Made by a program: the position numbers and the translations under genes
The notes under the pieces: model-generated
Database searches by the model: none
Told to the model about the DNA's origin: nothing
Seen by the model: only the letters and a program-made list of their open reading frames with translations
Part shown: positions 35,910 through 44,023 of the stretch, piece by piece
Layout of the letters: each line of letters starts with the position of its first letter
Position numbering within the stretch: the first letter of the stretch is position 1
Source: Sinorhizobium medicae
Lineage (GTDB): Bacteria > Pseudomonadota > Alphaproteobacteria > Rhizobiales > Rhizobiaceae
Direction of reading: 5' to 3'
DNA: 64,000 nt
NCBI RefSeq assembly: GCF_007827695.1
Contig: NZ_VITA01000025.1
Span: 1 to 64,000 of the forward strand

Positions 35910-36848
35910 ATGACCTTCAACCAGCTCTCCTCCGGCGACCTGATCGCCGATCGCCGCGCCGACTACGCGAAGATGCTCGCCGATGCGGGCGACGCGCCAG
36001 GCGCGGCGGAACTCATGGCTCAGGCGCTGGAGCTAGCGCCGGACTGGGCCGCGGGCTGGTTCCGGCTGGCGGACTATGAAGAGAAATCGGGCCGAAAAGA
36101 GGCAGCCGTCGACGCGCTCCGCCATACGCTTCGGCTCAATCCGGAAGACATTTTCGGCGCCAGCCTCAAGCTCGCCCTGCTCGGTGCCACCGACACGCCC
36201 GAACAGCCGCCGAGCGTCTATGTCGAGCGCCTTTTCGACGATTATGCGGAGCGCTTCGACCAGGCGCTCGTCGAGAAACTCGACTATAGCGTTCCGGAAA
36301 AGCTCGCAGCGTTGATCGCCCGGATGACAGACGGCGGCCATTTTCGCCGCGTCGCCGATCTAGGCTGCGGCACGGGGCTCTTCGGCGAGCGTATCCGCGC
36401 CCGCGCCGAGATCCTCGAGGGCTTCGATCTTTCCGCCAATATGCTGGCAAAGGCCGAGGCGAAGGGAATCTATGATCGGCTCGGCCAGGCGGACCTTTCC
36501 CTGGTTCCGGAGGACTCGGGGGTCTTCGGCGCACTGTCGGAGCAGCGTGCCGATCTCGTCAGCGCCGCGGATGTCATGATGTATCTCGGCACACTCGAAA
36601 GCGTCTTCGTCATCGCCGACCGGCTGCTGGCGCCGGGCGCGCTCTTCGCGTTTTCCGTGGAGGATGCAGGTGCGTCCGGCGGCTTCGTTCTGAGACCGTC
36701 GCTGCGTTATGCGCATACGAAGGACTATGTCGCTTCTCTCTGTTTCGATAACGGCCTCTCGATGATCGCGGTCGAGCACACCGTCATTCGCAGGGATGCC
36801 GGCCAACCGGTCGCCGGGATACTGTTTCTTGCCCGCAAACCGGCTTGA
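35910..36848 (+). CDS. TPR-containing methyltransferase
   Basis: This 312-residue protein has an N-terminal TPR-like helical region (residues about 12-80: DYAKMLADAGDAPGAAELMAQALELAPDWAAGWFRLADYEEKSGR) followed by a class I SAM-dependent methyltransferase domain. VADLGCGTGLFGERIR is motif I, around residue 150, and FDLSANMLAKAEAKG is motif II. YVERLFDDYAERFDQALVEKLDY just before it is typical of this TPR-methyltransferase group. The substrate is unknown. ATG 35910 lacks a strong ribosome-binding site but is where the conserved sequence begins. Confidence 0.87.
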   Translation: MTFNQLSSGDLIADRRADYAKMLADAGDAPGAAELMAQALELAPDWAAGWFRLADYEEKSGRKEAAVDALRHTLRLNPEDIFGASLKLALLGATDTPEQPPSVYVERLFDDYAERFDQALVEKLDYSVPEKLAALIARMTDGGHFRRVADLGCGTGLFGERIRARAEILEGFDLSANMLAKAEAKGIYDRLGQADLSLVPEDSGVFGALSEQRADLVSAADVMMYLGTLESVFVIADRLLAPGALFAFSVEDAGASGGFVLRPSLRYAHTKDYVASLCFDNGLSMIAVEHTVIRRDAGQPVAGILFLARKPA

Positions 36849-36953
36849 CCAGCCGAAGCGCGCCCGAAATAGGTCAGCATTGCTTACATATTTTCCTTGA
36901 AATATTTTGTGCAATGCAGCAATGCTGATGCCATTGCGATCTGAGGGTCAGCC

Positions 36954-37589
36954 ATGGCACAGGCAAGCAGCGTTTTCGGTCTCTGGAACACAAGCCCCAC
37001 GCGGCACACGGCGGTGGAGGACGTCCAAGGCGTGTTTTCCGGTAGCTTCGTCGCAGCCCTCGGCCTCTATTTTCTCGCCAGCGCCGGGCTTCTGACCGGC
37101 AGCACCGCCGGCATCGCCTTCCTTCTGCATTACGCCATGGGCGTAAACTTCGGTCTGACCTTCTTCCTGCTCAACCTGCCTTTCTTCTACCTGTCGATGA
37201 AGCGGCTCGGTCGGGCGTTCACGCTCAAGACCTTCATCGCAATCGCGCTCACCTCGGTCCTCACCGACATGCAATCGCGTCTTTTCGAGATCGGACTGAT
37301 CCATCCGGGCTGGGCTGCCCTCATCGGCGGCCTTCTGCTCGGCTATGGCCTTCTGGCACTCTACCGCCACCGCGCGAGTCTCGGCGGCGTCGGCATATTG
37401 GGCATCTACCTGCAGGAACGCTTCGGCATTCGCGCCGGACTGGTGCAACTCGCGATCGACATGGTCGTTCTCGCGGCAGCCTTCTTCGTGACGACGCCTG
37501 CCGTCGTCATGTGGTCGGTGCTCGGCGCGGTCGTACTCAACCTTTTCGTGGCGATCAACCACCGCGCCGACCGATATATCGCCCTTTAG
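36954..37589 (+). CDS. YitT family membrane protein
   Basis: This 211-residue protein has about five or six membrane segments and reads like the YitT/DUF161 membrane domain: ALGLYFLASAGLLTGSTAGIAFLLHYAMGVNFGLTFFLLNLPFF, then LIGGLLLGYGLLALYRHRASLGGVGILGIYLQERFGIRAG. The substrate is not known. Longer YitT proteins carry a C-terminal soluble domain, which is absent here. It is a single gene; a dispersed repeat begins at its stop codon. Confidence 0.86.
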   Translation: MAQASSVFGLWNTSPTRHTAVEDVQGVFSGSFVAALGLYFLASAGLLTGSTAGIAFLLHYAMGVNFGLTFFLLNLPFFYLSMKRLGRAFTLKTFIAIALTSVLTDMQSRLFEIGLIHPGWAALIGGLLLGYGLLALYRHRASLGGVGILGIYLQERFGIRAGLVQLAIDMVVLAAAFFVTTPAVVMWSVLGAVVLNLFVAINHRADRYIAL

Positions 37590-37684
37590 GTCTGACCGAC
37601 CTAAAAACACGAGATCGATTCCAAAGGGTTAGGACGCGGGATGCGGGCGGAAAACCGCACACATTTTTCCTCATCCCGCTCTAA
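37588..37684. repeat. Dispersed intergenic repeat, copy A (RIME-like)
   Basis: This element of about 97 bases starts with a small palindrome (AGGTC-N5-GACCT) followed by AAAA, then a GATCG-TTCC block, then a GC hairpin (GGATGCGGGCGGAAAACCGC) and ends CATCCCGCTCTAA. Copies B (57341-57436) and C (60481-60541, right half only) share this order. It lies directly after the YitT gene. Confidence 0.78.
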
Positions 37685-37690
37685 CGCGCT

Positions 37691-38152
37691 TTATGCCGCC
37701 TTGGCCGGCGCATCGATCGGGGGCAAGGCGCGGAAGCCGACGCACAGACGGTTCCATACGTTGATGGTGCCGATCGCGACGGTGATCTTGGTCATCTCCT
37801 CTTCGTCGAAATGCGCCCTGAGCGCCTCATAGGCATGATCGGGCGCGCGTGTCTCAGCCACATTGGTCAGTGCCTCGGTCCAGCCGAGGACGGCTCGTTC
37901 GCGCTCGTCGAAATGCGGCGATTCGCGCCAGACACAGACGAGATTGATCCATTGTTCGCTGAGGCCGCTGTGGCGGGCCTCCTTGCTATGCATATCGACG
38001 CAATAGGCACAGCCGTTGATCTGCGACGCGCGCAGCTTGATCAGGTGGAGCAGGCGAGGCTCGATTCCCGAACCCTTGACGTAGGTTTCGAGCGCGGCGA
38101 CGGCCTTGTAGGCTTCCGGCGCGGCTTTCGCAAAATTCAAACGTGGCTGCAT
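37691..38152 (-). CDS. Carboxymuconolactone decarboxylase/AhpD-like protein
   Basis: This 153-residue protein of the AhpD-like superfamily has the CxxC redox pair and histidine in INGCAYCVDMHSKEARHSG (about residues 45-63), preceded by LLHLIKLRASQ. These peroxidase-like proteins reduce alkylhydroperoxides. AAGGAG lies 7 bases before ATG 38152. It follows the Rrf2 gene by 28 bases in the same transcript, so the regulator probably senses the stress that this enzyme relieves. Confidence 0.93.
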   Translation of the reverse strand: MQPRLNFAKAAPEAYKAVAALETYVKGSGIEPRLLHLIKLRASQINGCAYCVDMHSKEARHSGLSEQWINLVCVWRESPHFDERERAVLGWTEALTNVAETRAPDHAYEALRAHFDEEEMTKITVAIGTINVWNRLCVGFRALPPIDAPAKAA

Positions 38153-38180
38153 GATCGTCTCCTTTGGTGGCCGGTTCACA

Positions 38181-38687
38181 TCAGGCGGCAGTGCCTGATT
38201 TCCGTTCATGAAGGGCGAGAAAACCGTTTGTTCGTGCCGCGATCGCCCCGTCGCCGTCGATGGTCTTCAGGTCGGCGATGATGCCGGCGACGGTCACGCG
38301 CCGGAGCTCGGCGCGGTAGGCCTGCTCTGCCCTGAGCATTGCGACGTTGATCGTGCATGGCGCGGCCGGTTTGCAGGTGTAAGGATTGGGGCCGCGCAGG
38401 CGAATTTCGTTGCAGCGAAAGGCCGGCTCCGGTCCTTCGACCGCAAGCACGATGTCGAGAAGGGTTATCTTCTCCGGCGCACGCGCCAGCCTGTAGCCAC
38501 CCTTCGGTCCGGACACGGCTTCGAGCAATCCGGCCCCGGACATCGCCTGCAAGTGCTTCAGGAGGTAACTCGTCGAGACGCCGTGGAACTCCGCGAGCGC
38601 TGCGGCCGACAGCGTGCTGCCGGGCTGAAGACAGCTCAGCATCGTCACGCTGTGAATGGCCTGTTCGACGCCGTCACCAAGCTTCAT
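38181..38687 (-). CDS. Rrf2 family regulator upstream of the AhpD-like gene
   Basis: This 168-residue Rrf2 protein has a winged helix (AAALAEFHGVSTSYLLKHLQAMSGAGLLEAVSGPKGGYRLARAPEKITLLDI, about residues 28-78). Three cysteines sit in the region that can bind an Fe-S cluster (AFRCNEI, PYTCKPAAPCTI, residues about 91-112). I take ATG 38687 because AGGAG is 6 bases upstream; the ATG at 38693 touches that site. A 25-bp palindrome begins 12 bases upstream of the start and is the likely autoregulatory operator. The gene and the AhpD-like gene form one operon. Confidence 0.9.
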   Translation of the reverse strand: MKLGDGVEQAIHSVTMLSCLQPGSTLSAAALAEFHGVSTSYLLKHLQAMSGAGLLEAVSGPKGGYRLARAPEKITLLDIVLAVEGPEPAFRCNEIRLRGPNPYTCKPAAPCTINVAMLRAEQAYRAELRRVTVAGIIADLKTIDGDGAIAARTNGFLALHERKSGTAA

Positions 38688-38698
38688 CTGCATCTCCT

Positions 38699-38723
38699 AT
38701 CATGGATAATATTTATCCATGAT
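38699..38723. promoter_or_regulatory. 25-bp palindrome, probable Rrf2 operator
   Basis: ATCATGGATAA (38699-38709) and TTATCCATGAT (38713-38723) are perfect 11-bp inverted arms around a 3-base centre. The site lies 12 bases upstream of the rrf2 start and on the boundary with the divergent helicase gene. It is AT-rich in a GC-rich region. The binding protein is inferred to be the adjacent Rrf2 regulator. Confidence 0.85.
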
Positions 38724-41373
38724 TCGGCCTTCGTGTCAATCAATGCGACGGCACCTAGATGCAGCCTTCTCTTTTTCCGCGTTTGATCTACCTTTGTTCT
38801 CCGTGGAAAGGATCGATTCCCCATTGCCGGAAAGCGGCGCCCTGACATTGCCCACACCCTTTCTCCGGTGGTTTTCGGAAAAGGGCTGGCGACCGCGCGC
38901 GCATCAGCTGGAGCTTCTATTACGCTCCGAGGCTGGCGAGAGTACGCTTCTGATCGCGCCGACCGGGGCCGGCAAGACGCTCGCCGGCTTTCTGCCCTCG
39001 CTCGTCGACATCGACAGGCGCGGCATCATCCCCGCCGGATCGCCCTTCGTCGGTATCCATACGCTGTACATATCGCCGCTGAAGGCGCTTGCCGTCGACA
39101 TCGAACGCAACCTTATGAAGCCGGTCGGTGAGATGGGGCTGCCGGTCCGGATAGAAAACCGCACCGGCGACACGCCCCAAGGCAAGCGACAGCGTCAAAA
39201 GCTCAATCCGCCCGACATTTTGCTGACGACCCCGGAGCAACTGGCGCTGCTTCTCGCCAATGGCGAGGCGGAGCGCTTCTTCAAGGATCTGCGTTATGTG
39301 GTCCTGGACGAGCTGCACTCGCTGGTGATGTCGAAGCGCGGTCATCTCCTGTCGCTCGGCCTCGCGCGTCTGCGCCGGCTCGCCCCCGCACTGCAGACGA
39401 TCGGCCTTTCGGCGACGGTCGCCGATCCTTTGGACCTGCAGCGATGGCTGGTCGCGCAAACGCCCCCGCAGGAGGCCACCCCACAGGAGACCCCCACGCA
39501 GCAGGCGTGTGCGGGGTTGATCACCGTTGCCGGTGGAGCAAAACCCGAAATCGCCATCCTTCGGACGGAGAAACACGTGCCCTGGGCCGGCCATTCGGCA
39601 CGTTATGCGATCGCCGACGTCTATGTCGCCATCAAAGAGCACCGTACGACGTTGCTCTTCGTCAACACGCGCAGCCAGGCGGAGATGCTGTTCCAGGAGC
39701 TCTGGACGATCAACGACGATAATCTGCCGATCGCCCTGCACCACGGTTCTCTCGACGTCGCCCAGCGTCGCAGGGTGGAGGCGGCGATGGCCGAAAACCG
39801 TCTGCGCGCCGTCGTCGCGACGTCGACGCTCGATCTCGGGATCGACTGGGGCGACGTCGATCTTGTCGTCCACGTCGGGGCTCCGAAGGGTGCAAGCCGG
39901 CTTGCGCAGCGCATTGGCCGCGCCAACCATCGCATGGACGAGCCGAGCCGCGCCATTCTGGTTCCGGCCAACCGCTTCGAAGTGATGGAATGCCAGGCGG
40001 CGCTCGACGCCAATTATATCGGCGCTCAGGACACGCCGCCGATCGGCAAGGGCGCGCTCGACGTATTGGCACAGCATATTCTCGGTATGGCCTGCGCGCG
40101 GCCCTTCGATGCGTTGGAACTCTACGATGAGGTGACCAGCGCTGCGCCCTATGCCCATCTTTCCTGGGAAACCTTCGAGCGGGCCGTCGACCTCGTCGCC
40201 ACCGGTGGATATGCCCTTCGCACCTATGAGCGCTACGCCCGCATCCGCAGGACGAAGGACGGGCTCTGGCGCGTCTCCAACCCGACGGTCGCACAGCAAT
40301 ACCGTCTGAATGTCGGAACGATCGTCGAGTCGCCTATGCTGAACATCCGCATGGTCAAGCGGAACCAGCGCGGATCGCTCGGCCGGGGCGGCATGTCGCT
40401 GGGCAAGGTGGAAGAGTATTTCCTCGAAATGCTTTCACCCGGCGACACCTTTCTCTTTTCCGGCAAGGTGCTGCGCTTCGAGGGCATCCGCGACAACGAA
40501 TGCCTGGTTTCGCAGGCGTTCTCCTTCGACCCCAAAGTACCGAGCTATGCCGGCGGCAAGTTTCCGCTATCGACCTATCTCGCGGCACAGGTGAGAGAGA
40601 TGCTCGCCGACCCGGATCGCCGCGACCGCCTGCCGGACCAGGTCAGGGACTGGCTGGCCCTCCAGGGGGACGTCTCTATGCTTCCGCGCGCCGACGAACT
40701 CCTGATCGAGACCTTCCCGCGCGGCAGCCGGCATTACATGATCGCCTACGCCTTCGAAGGCAGGCTGGCCCACCAGACGCTCGGTATGCTGCTGACGCGC
40801 CGCCTCGACCGCGCCGGATTGAAACCGCTTGGCTTCGTCGCGACAGACTATTCCCTCGCCGTGTGGGCGCTCGACGACATGGGCGCGGCATTCCAGGCGG
40901 GTAGGCCGTCGCTCGGTCAGCTCTTCGAGGAGGATATGCTGGGTGACGATCTGGAGGCATGGCTGAACGAATCCTTCCTCCTGAAACGCACCTTTCGCAA
41001 CTGCGCGGTTATTGCCGGGCTCATCGAGCAGCGCCATCCCGGCAGAGAGAAGACGGCACGGCAGATTACGGTTTCCGCCGACCTCATTTACGACGTATTG
41101 CGCGCGCACGAGCCGGACCACATCCTCCTCGAGGCGACGCGCAACGATGCGGCCACCGGGCTCCTGGACATCGACCGCCTGGGTTCCATGCTCAAGCGGA
41201 TCAAGGGACACATCACCCATCGCGGGCTCGATCGCATCTCGCCGCTTGCCGTGCCGGTGATGCTGGAAATCGGGCGGGAATCGGTGCATGGGGAAGCACA
41301 GGATTTCCTGCTGACGGAAGCGGCCGACGATCTGATCAACGAGGCGATGGGCGGCAAAGGTACGGACTATTGA
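38719..41373 (+). CDS. Ligase-associated DEXH-box DNA helicase (Lhr-like)
   Basis: This superfamily 2 helicase of up to 884 residues has Walker A APTGAGKT, a DELH box (VVLDELHSL), the SAT-like LSATVADP, LFVNTRSQAEML, and motif VI QRIGRANHRMDEPSR. A long C-terminal region similar to Lhr proteins follows. The next gene encodes the PdeM-type phosphoesterase that accompanies this helicase in bacterial DNA-repair clusters. The ATP-dependent ligase and exonuclease of the full set are not within this window. The start is uncertain: the first ATG (38719) lies inside the operator palindrome, and ATG 38743 or TTG 38824 may be used instead; conserved sequence begins around LPTPFLRWFSEKGWRPR. Confidence 0.9.
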   Translation: MIRPSCQSMRRHLDAAFSFSAFDLPLFSVERIDSPLPESGALTLPTPFLRWFSEKGWRPRAHQLELLLRSEAGESTLLIAPTGAGKTLAGFLPSLVDIDRRGIIPAGSPFVGIHTLYISPLKALAVDIERNLMKPVGEMGLPVRIENRTGDTPQGKRQRQKLNPPDILLTTPEQLALLLANGEAERFFKDLRYVVLDELHSLVMSKRGHLLSLGLARLRRLAPALQTIGLSATVADPLDLQRWLVAQTPPQEATPQETPTQQACAGLITVAGGAKPEIAILRTEKHVPWAGHSARYAIADVYVAIKEHRTTLLFVNTRSQAEMLFQELWTINDDNLPIALHHGSLDVAQRRRVEAAMAENRLRAVVATSTLDLGIDWGDVDLVVHVGAPKGASRLAQRIGRANHRMDEPSRAILVPANRFEVMECQAALDANYIGAQDTPPIGKGALDVLAQHILGMACARPFDALELYDEVTSAAPYAHLSWETFERAVDLVATGGYALRTYERYARIRRTKDGLWRVSNPTVAQQYRLNVGTIVESPMLNIRMVKRNQRGSLGRGGMSLGKVEEYFLEMLSPGDTFLFSGKVLRFEGIRDNECLVSQAFSFDPKVPSYAGGKFPLSTYLAAQVREMLADPDRRDRLPDQVRDWLALQGDVSMLPRADELLIETFPRGSRHYMIAYAFEGRLAHQTLGMLLTRRLDRAGLKPLGFVATDYSLAVWALDDMGAAFQAGRPSLGQLFEEDMLGDDLEAWLNESFLLKRTFRNCAVIAGLIEQRHPGREKTARQITVSADLIYDVLRAHEPDHILLEATRNDAATGLLDIDRLGSMLKRIKGHITHRGLDRISPLAVPVMLEIGRESVHGEAQDFLLTEAADDLINEAMGGKGTDY

Positions 41374-41482
41374 GGGCAATGGGAATCACGGGCTACATAG
41401 GGGCGGCTCACCCCCCTCTTGAAGGCAGGCCAGCAGGAAGTGCCGGCGCGCCCTCCTTCCGCACGAGAATGCCGGAGTAACA

Positions 41483-42208
41483 ATGCACCGCCTTCTACAC
41501 GCGATATCGGCGCCTGCCGCCAACGTCTCCATTCAGACGCGCACGACGATCAATGGCGTCGCGGCGATCTGCGACCCGCTCGGCGGTCTCTACCTGCCCG
41601 AAGGCCGCACGCTTGTCGTATCCGACCTCCATCTTGAAAAAGGGTCGGCCTTTGCCCGGCGCGGCATGATGCTGCCCCCTTACGATACGCTTGCGACGCT
41701 CAGGATACTGGAGGCGGTGGTCGCTCGCCACAGCCCGGCAACCGTCATCAGCCTCGGCGACAATTTCCACGACCGCAAAGGATCGGCGGCAATGCCGGAA
41801 AATTTCCGTCAGATGGTCGCTGCGATGGCCCGTGGCCGCGAATGGATATGGATCAACGGCAATCACGATCCCGACGGGGCACAGGGGTTGCCCGGCACCT
41901 CCATGGACGAGCTACGCCATGCCGGCCTCGTCTTCAGGCACGAACCCTCGACAGGCGACGGCATCGGCGAGATCGCCGGCCATCTGCATCCGTCCGCTAC
42001 GGTGAGGCGGCGGGAAAGGTCGGTCCGGCGCGCCTGCTTTGCGACGGACGGCAGGCGTCTCGTCATGCCCGCCTTCGGCGTCACGACGGGAGGCCTCGAT
42101 CTGAGGCATCCTGCGATGACCGGCCTCTTCGACCGGCAGCAGCTCATCGCCCACATGCTCGGCCGAGACCGGATCTATTCGGTGCGCTTCGCCAATCTTC
42201 TCGGTTAG
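41483..42208 (+). CDS. pdeM: Ligase-associated DNA-damage-response endonuclease PdeM
   Basis: This 241-residue calcineurin-like metallophosphoesterase has VVSDLHLEKGSAF (residues about 45-57), ISLGDNFHD, INGNHDPD and GHLHPSA, which supply the two-metal site. The LEKG variant and length match PdeM proteins found next to Lhr-type helicases in DNA-repair clusters. GGAG lies 6 bases before ATG 41483. It follows the helicase gene by about 110 bases on the same strand. Confidence 0.92.
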   Translation: MHRLLHAISAPAANVSIQTRTTINGVAAICDPLGGLYLPEGRTLVVSDLHLEKGSAFARRGMMLPPYDTLATLRILEAVVARHSPATVISLGDNFHDRKGSAAMPENFRQMVAAMARGREWIWINGNHDPDGAQGLPGTSMDELRHAGLVFRHEPSTGDGIGEIAGHLHPSATVRRRERSVRRACFATDGRRLVMPAFGVTTGGLDLRHPAMTGLFDRQQLIAHMLGRDRIYSVRFANLLG

Positions 42209-42258
42209 TGCGTTCCGCTTCTCGCAGCGTAACTCGTTTGCGATTTTCGCGCGACGGT

Positions 42259-42495
42259 TCAAAAGGCGTTGAACGTAAGCGTCGTCAGTGAGCGGGAGAT
42301 GCCCGGAACGCTTGCGATATTGTCGTTGATGAACTTCCCAATGTCCTGCCCTTCCTCGATATAGATCTTCAGAAGCAGGTCGTAATCGCCGCTCGTCGAA
42401 TACATCTCCGAGACGATCTCCTTGCGATAAATCTCGTCGGCCACCTCATAGGTCTTGCCGGGAGCGCACTGCACTTGCACGAAAATCGGTTTCAT
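42259..42495 (-). CDS. Stand-alone Lrp/AsnC ligand-binding domain protein
   Basis: This 78-residue protein consists only of the RAM (effector-binding) domain of Lrp/AsnC regulators: MKPIFVQVQCAPGKTYEVADEI, SEMYSTSGDYDLLLKIYIEEG and a final PGISRSLTTLTFNAF. There is no DNA-binding domain, so it cannot act alone as a classic repressor. It may bind amino acids or modulate full-length Lrp proteins. The open frame continuing to 42648 does not encode a helix-turn-helix, so the short form is genuine. Confidence 0.9.
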   Translation of the reverse strand: MKPIFVQVQCAPGKTYEVADEIYRKEIVSEMYSTSGDYDLLLKIYIEEGQDIGKFINDNIASVPGISRSLTTLTFNAF

Positions 42496-42601
42496 GGGGG
42501 CTTCCTCAAGTTCGCATCGCTTGCCGCCGATGCCTTTCGCCTGCTTCCTTAGACTAAACCGCCGCAAGGCAAAAGAGAGCGCCGATAGCGTCCATACAAT
42601 G

Positions 42602-43009
42602 CTAATGCCCGGTTGGAAGGCCTTCGAAGTGCTCGAGCGCGTCGTCAAGCTGCACCCATTTATGTCTCGATTGTTCGAATACCGACATGGAGGGTGGCGC
42701 GAAGGCCGGTTCGGCGAAAGAACCTACCGCGACCCCGATCCAGGACGGAGCGCCATCGGCTCTCCAATAGACGGTCGAGCCGCAAATCGGGCAAAAGTAC
42801 ATACGGACCTTGCGACCGCTCTCTGCGATACGAATGAATTCCGTAGAGGCTCCCGAGATCTCGACACATTCAGCCGAGTAGAACGCATTGGCGCTGAAGG
42901 GCGCACCGGTTCGCCGTTGGCAAGCCAGGCAGTGGCACACCGCAGTCAATTGTGGCGGCTCGCTGACCATCAGTTTAAGTGCGCCGCAAGCGCATTGGGC
43001 ATTGGCCAT
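42602..43009 (-). CDS. GFA family protein (glutathione-dependent formaldehyde-activating fold)
   Basis: This 135-residue zinc-binding protein of the GFA/DUF636 family has cysteine pairs in CACGALKL, VCHCLACQRRTGAPFS and FCPICGSTVYW, which supply the zinc ligands. The family is named after a glutathione-formaldehyde enzyme, but most members have unknown substrates. GGAG lies 5 bases before ATG 43009. It is a single gene whose 3' end lies about 105 bases upstream of the Lrp-domain gene. Confidence 0.93.
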   Translation of the reverse strand: MANAQCACGALKLMVSEPPQLTAVCHCLACQRRTGAPFSANAFYSAECVEISGASTEFIRIAESGRKVRMYFCPICGSTVYWRADGAPSWIGVAVGSFAEPAFAPPSMSVFEQSRHKWVQLDDALEHFEGLPTGH

Positions 43010-43219
43010 GGAAACTCCTCCCGCTCGCAGGGTGAAATTATGATGATGAGGGCTGAAGCGCAGGGCCGAGCCGCAATTCAATTGCGGCGGCCGATGCGAG
43101 GGGGCTGAGACCTGATACGATTTCAGGCTCGCCGAAACCCGAAAGTAGATCGCGGGAAGGCCGAAGTCTAGGCCCCCTCTAAACGCTTACGAAAGAACTC
43201 GGCCCTATGGCCGAGCAGT

Positions 43220-44023
43220 CTATTCCTTGCGGAAGAGCAGGCTGGCGCCCCAGCCGGTGACAACGGCGAGGGTCACGGCCAGAAGGCCGTAGATCAGCGG
43301 CTGATCGTGCGCTGCGCGGGTGATCGCCTGTTCGAGGCCCGTCTTGACGACCCGAAGCGGCAGAGCCTTTGCGGCGACGAAAACACCGTCACGGAAGAGA
43401 TAGGCACGCACGATATGAATGCCGTTCGGGACGTTGGCGGGCAGCCGTACCGACGCCTTGAACAGGCTCGAACTGATGAACTGCACCCCGCCCGGATCGC
43501 GCTGGTAGACACCGCTTGTCTCGCGAATCGTCCGGAAGGCGTTGCGAAACTCCCCGAGCGAGCTGCCGTCGCCGACGAAGCCGAGCGGCACCAGCCGCAT
43601 GTGATCGACGCCGATGCCCATATTGGCGATGTCGCGCCGCGGCGCGATGGTCTCGATGGCGCGGGTGCTCGACAGAGAGTAGGCCTCCGGAACGAGCTCG
43701 AAAGTCATCGACTGGGTATTGACCCAGATGCCGAACACGCGCTCCTTCTTGCGCACCGTCGCATTGTCCTTCGGCCCTTCCAGCGCAACGATGATGTTGT
43801 ATTTGCCCTGCGCCAGCAGGTTTGCGTCGAAGCCGTCGATGGCGCCGAAGATCGTCAGGTCGGCGCCCCGAAAATCGGAGGTGATGGCAATCTCCTCCGT
43901 AGAGATGCCGATCTCGAGCTTTTCGGTGAAGTCGGTGACCTTGCGCTCCAGAACCTGCGCCAACGCCGGTGTGGTGACGGCCAGCACAAGCGCAACGAGA
44001 GAGAGGGGGAGGAGCCAGCGCAT
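43220..44023 (-). CDS. TIGR02186 family membrane-anchored periplasmic protein
   Basis: This 267-residue protein has a signal peptide (MRWLLPLSLVALVLAVTTPALA), a periplasmic beta-rich domain (VLERKVTDFTEKLEIGISTEEIAITSDFRGADLTIFGAI...) and a C-terminal membrane helix (LIYGLLAVTLAVVTGWGASLLF). This matches the alphaproteobacterial TIGR02186 family, which is routinely coupled to a TauE/SafE permease. Its start overlaps the permease stop by one base, so they are translated together. The pair is thought to move sulfur-containing anions, but the biochemistry is not established. Confidence 0.9.
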   Translation of the reverse strand: MRWLLPLSLVALVLAVTTPALAQVLERKVTDFTEKLEIGISTEEIAITSDFRGADLTIFGAIDGFDANLLAQGKYNIIVALEGPKDNATVRKKERVFGIWVNTQSMTFELVPEAYSLSSTRAIETIAPRRDIANMGIGVDHMRLVPLGFVGDGSSLGEFRNAFRTIRETSGVYQRDPGGVQFISSSLFKASVRLPANVPNGIHIVRAYLFRDGVFVAAKALPLRVVKTGLEQAITRAAHDQPLIYGLLAVTLAVVTGWGASLLFRKE

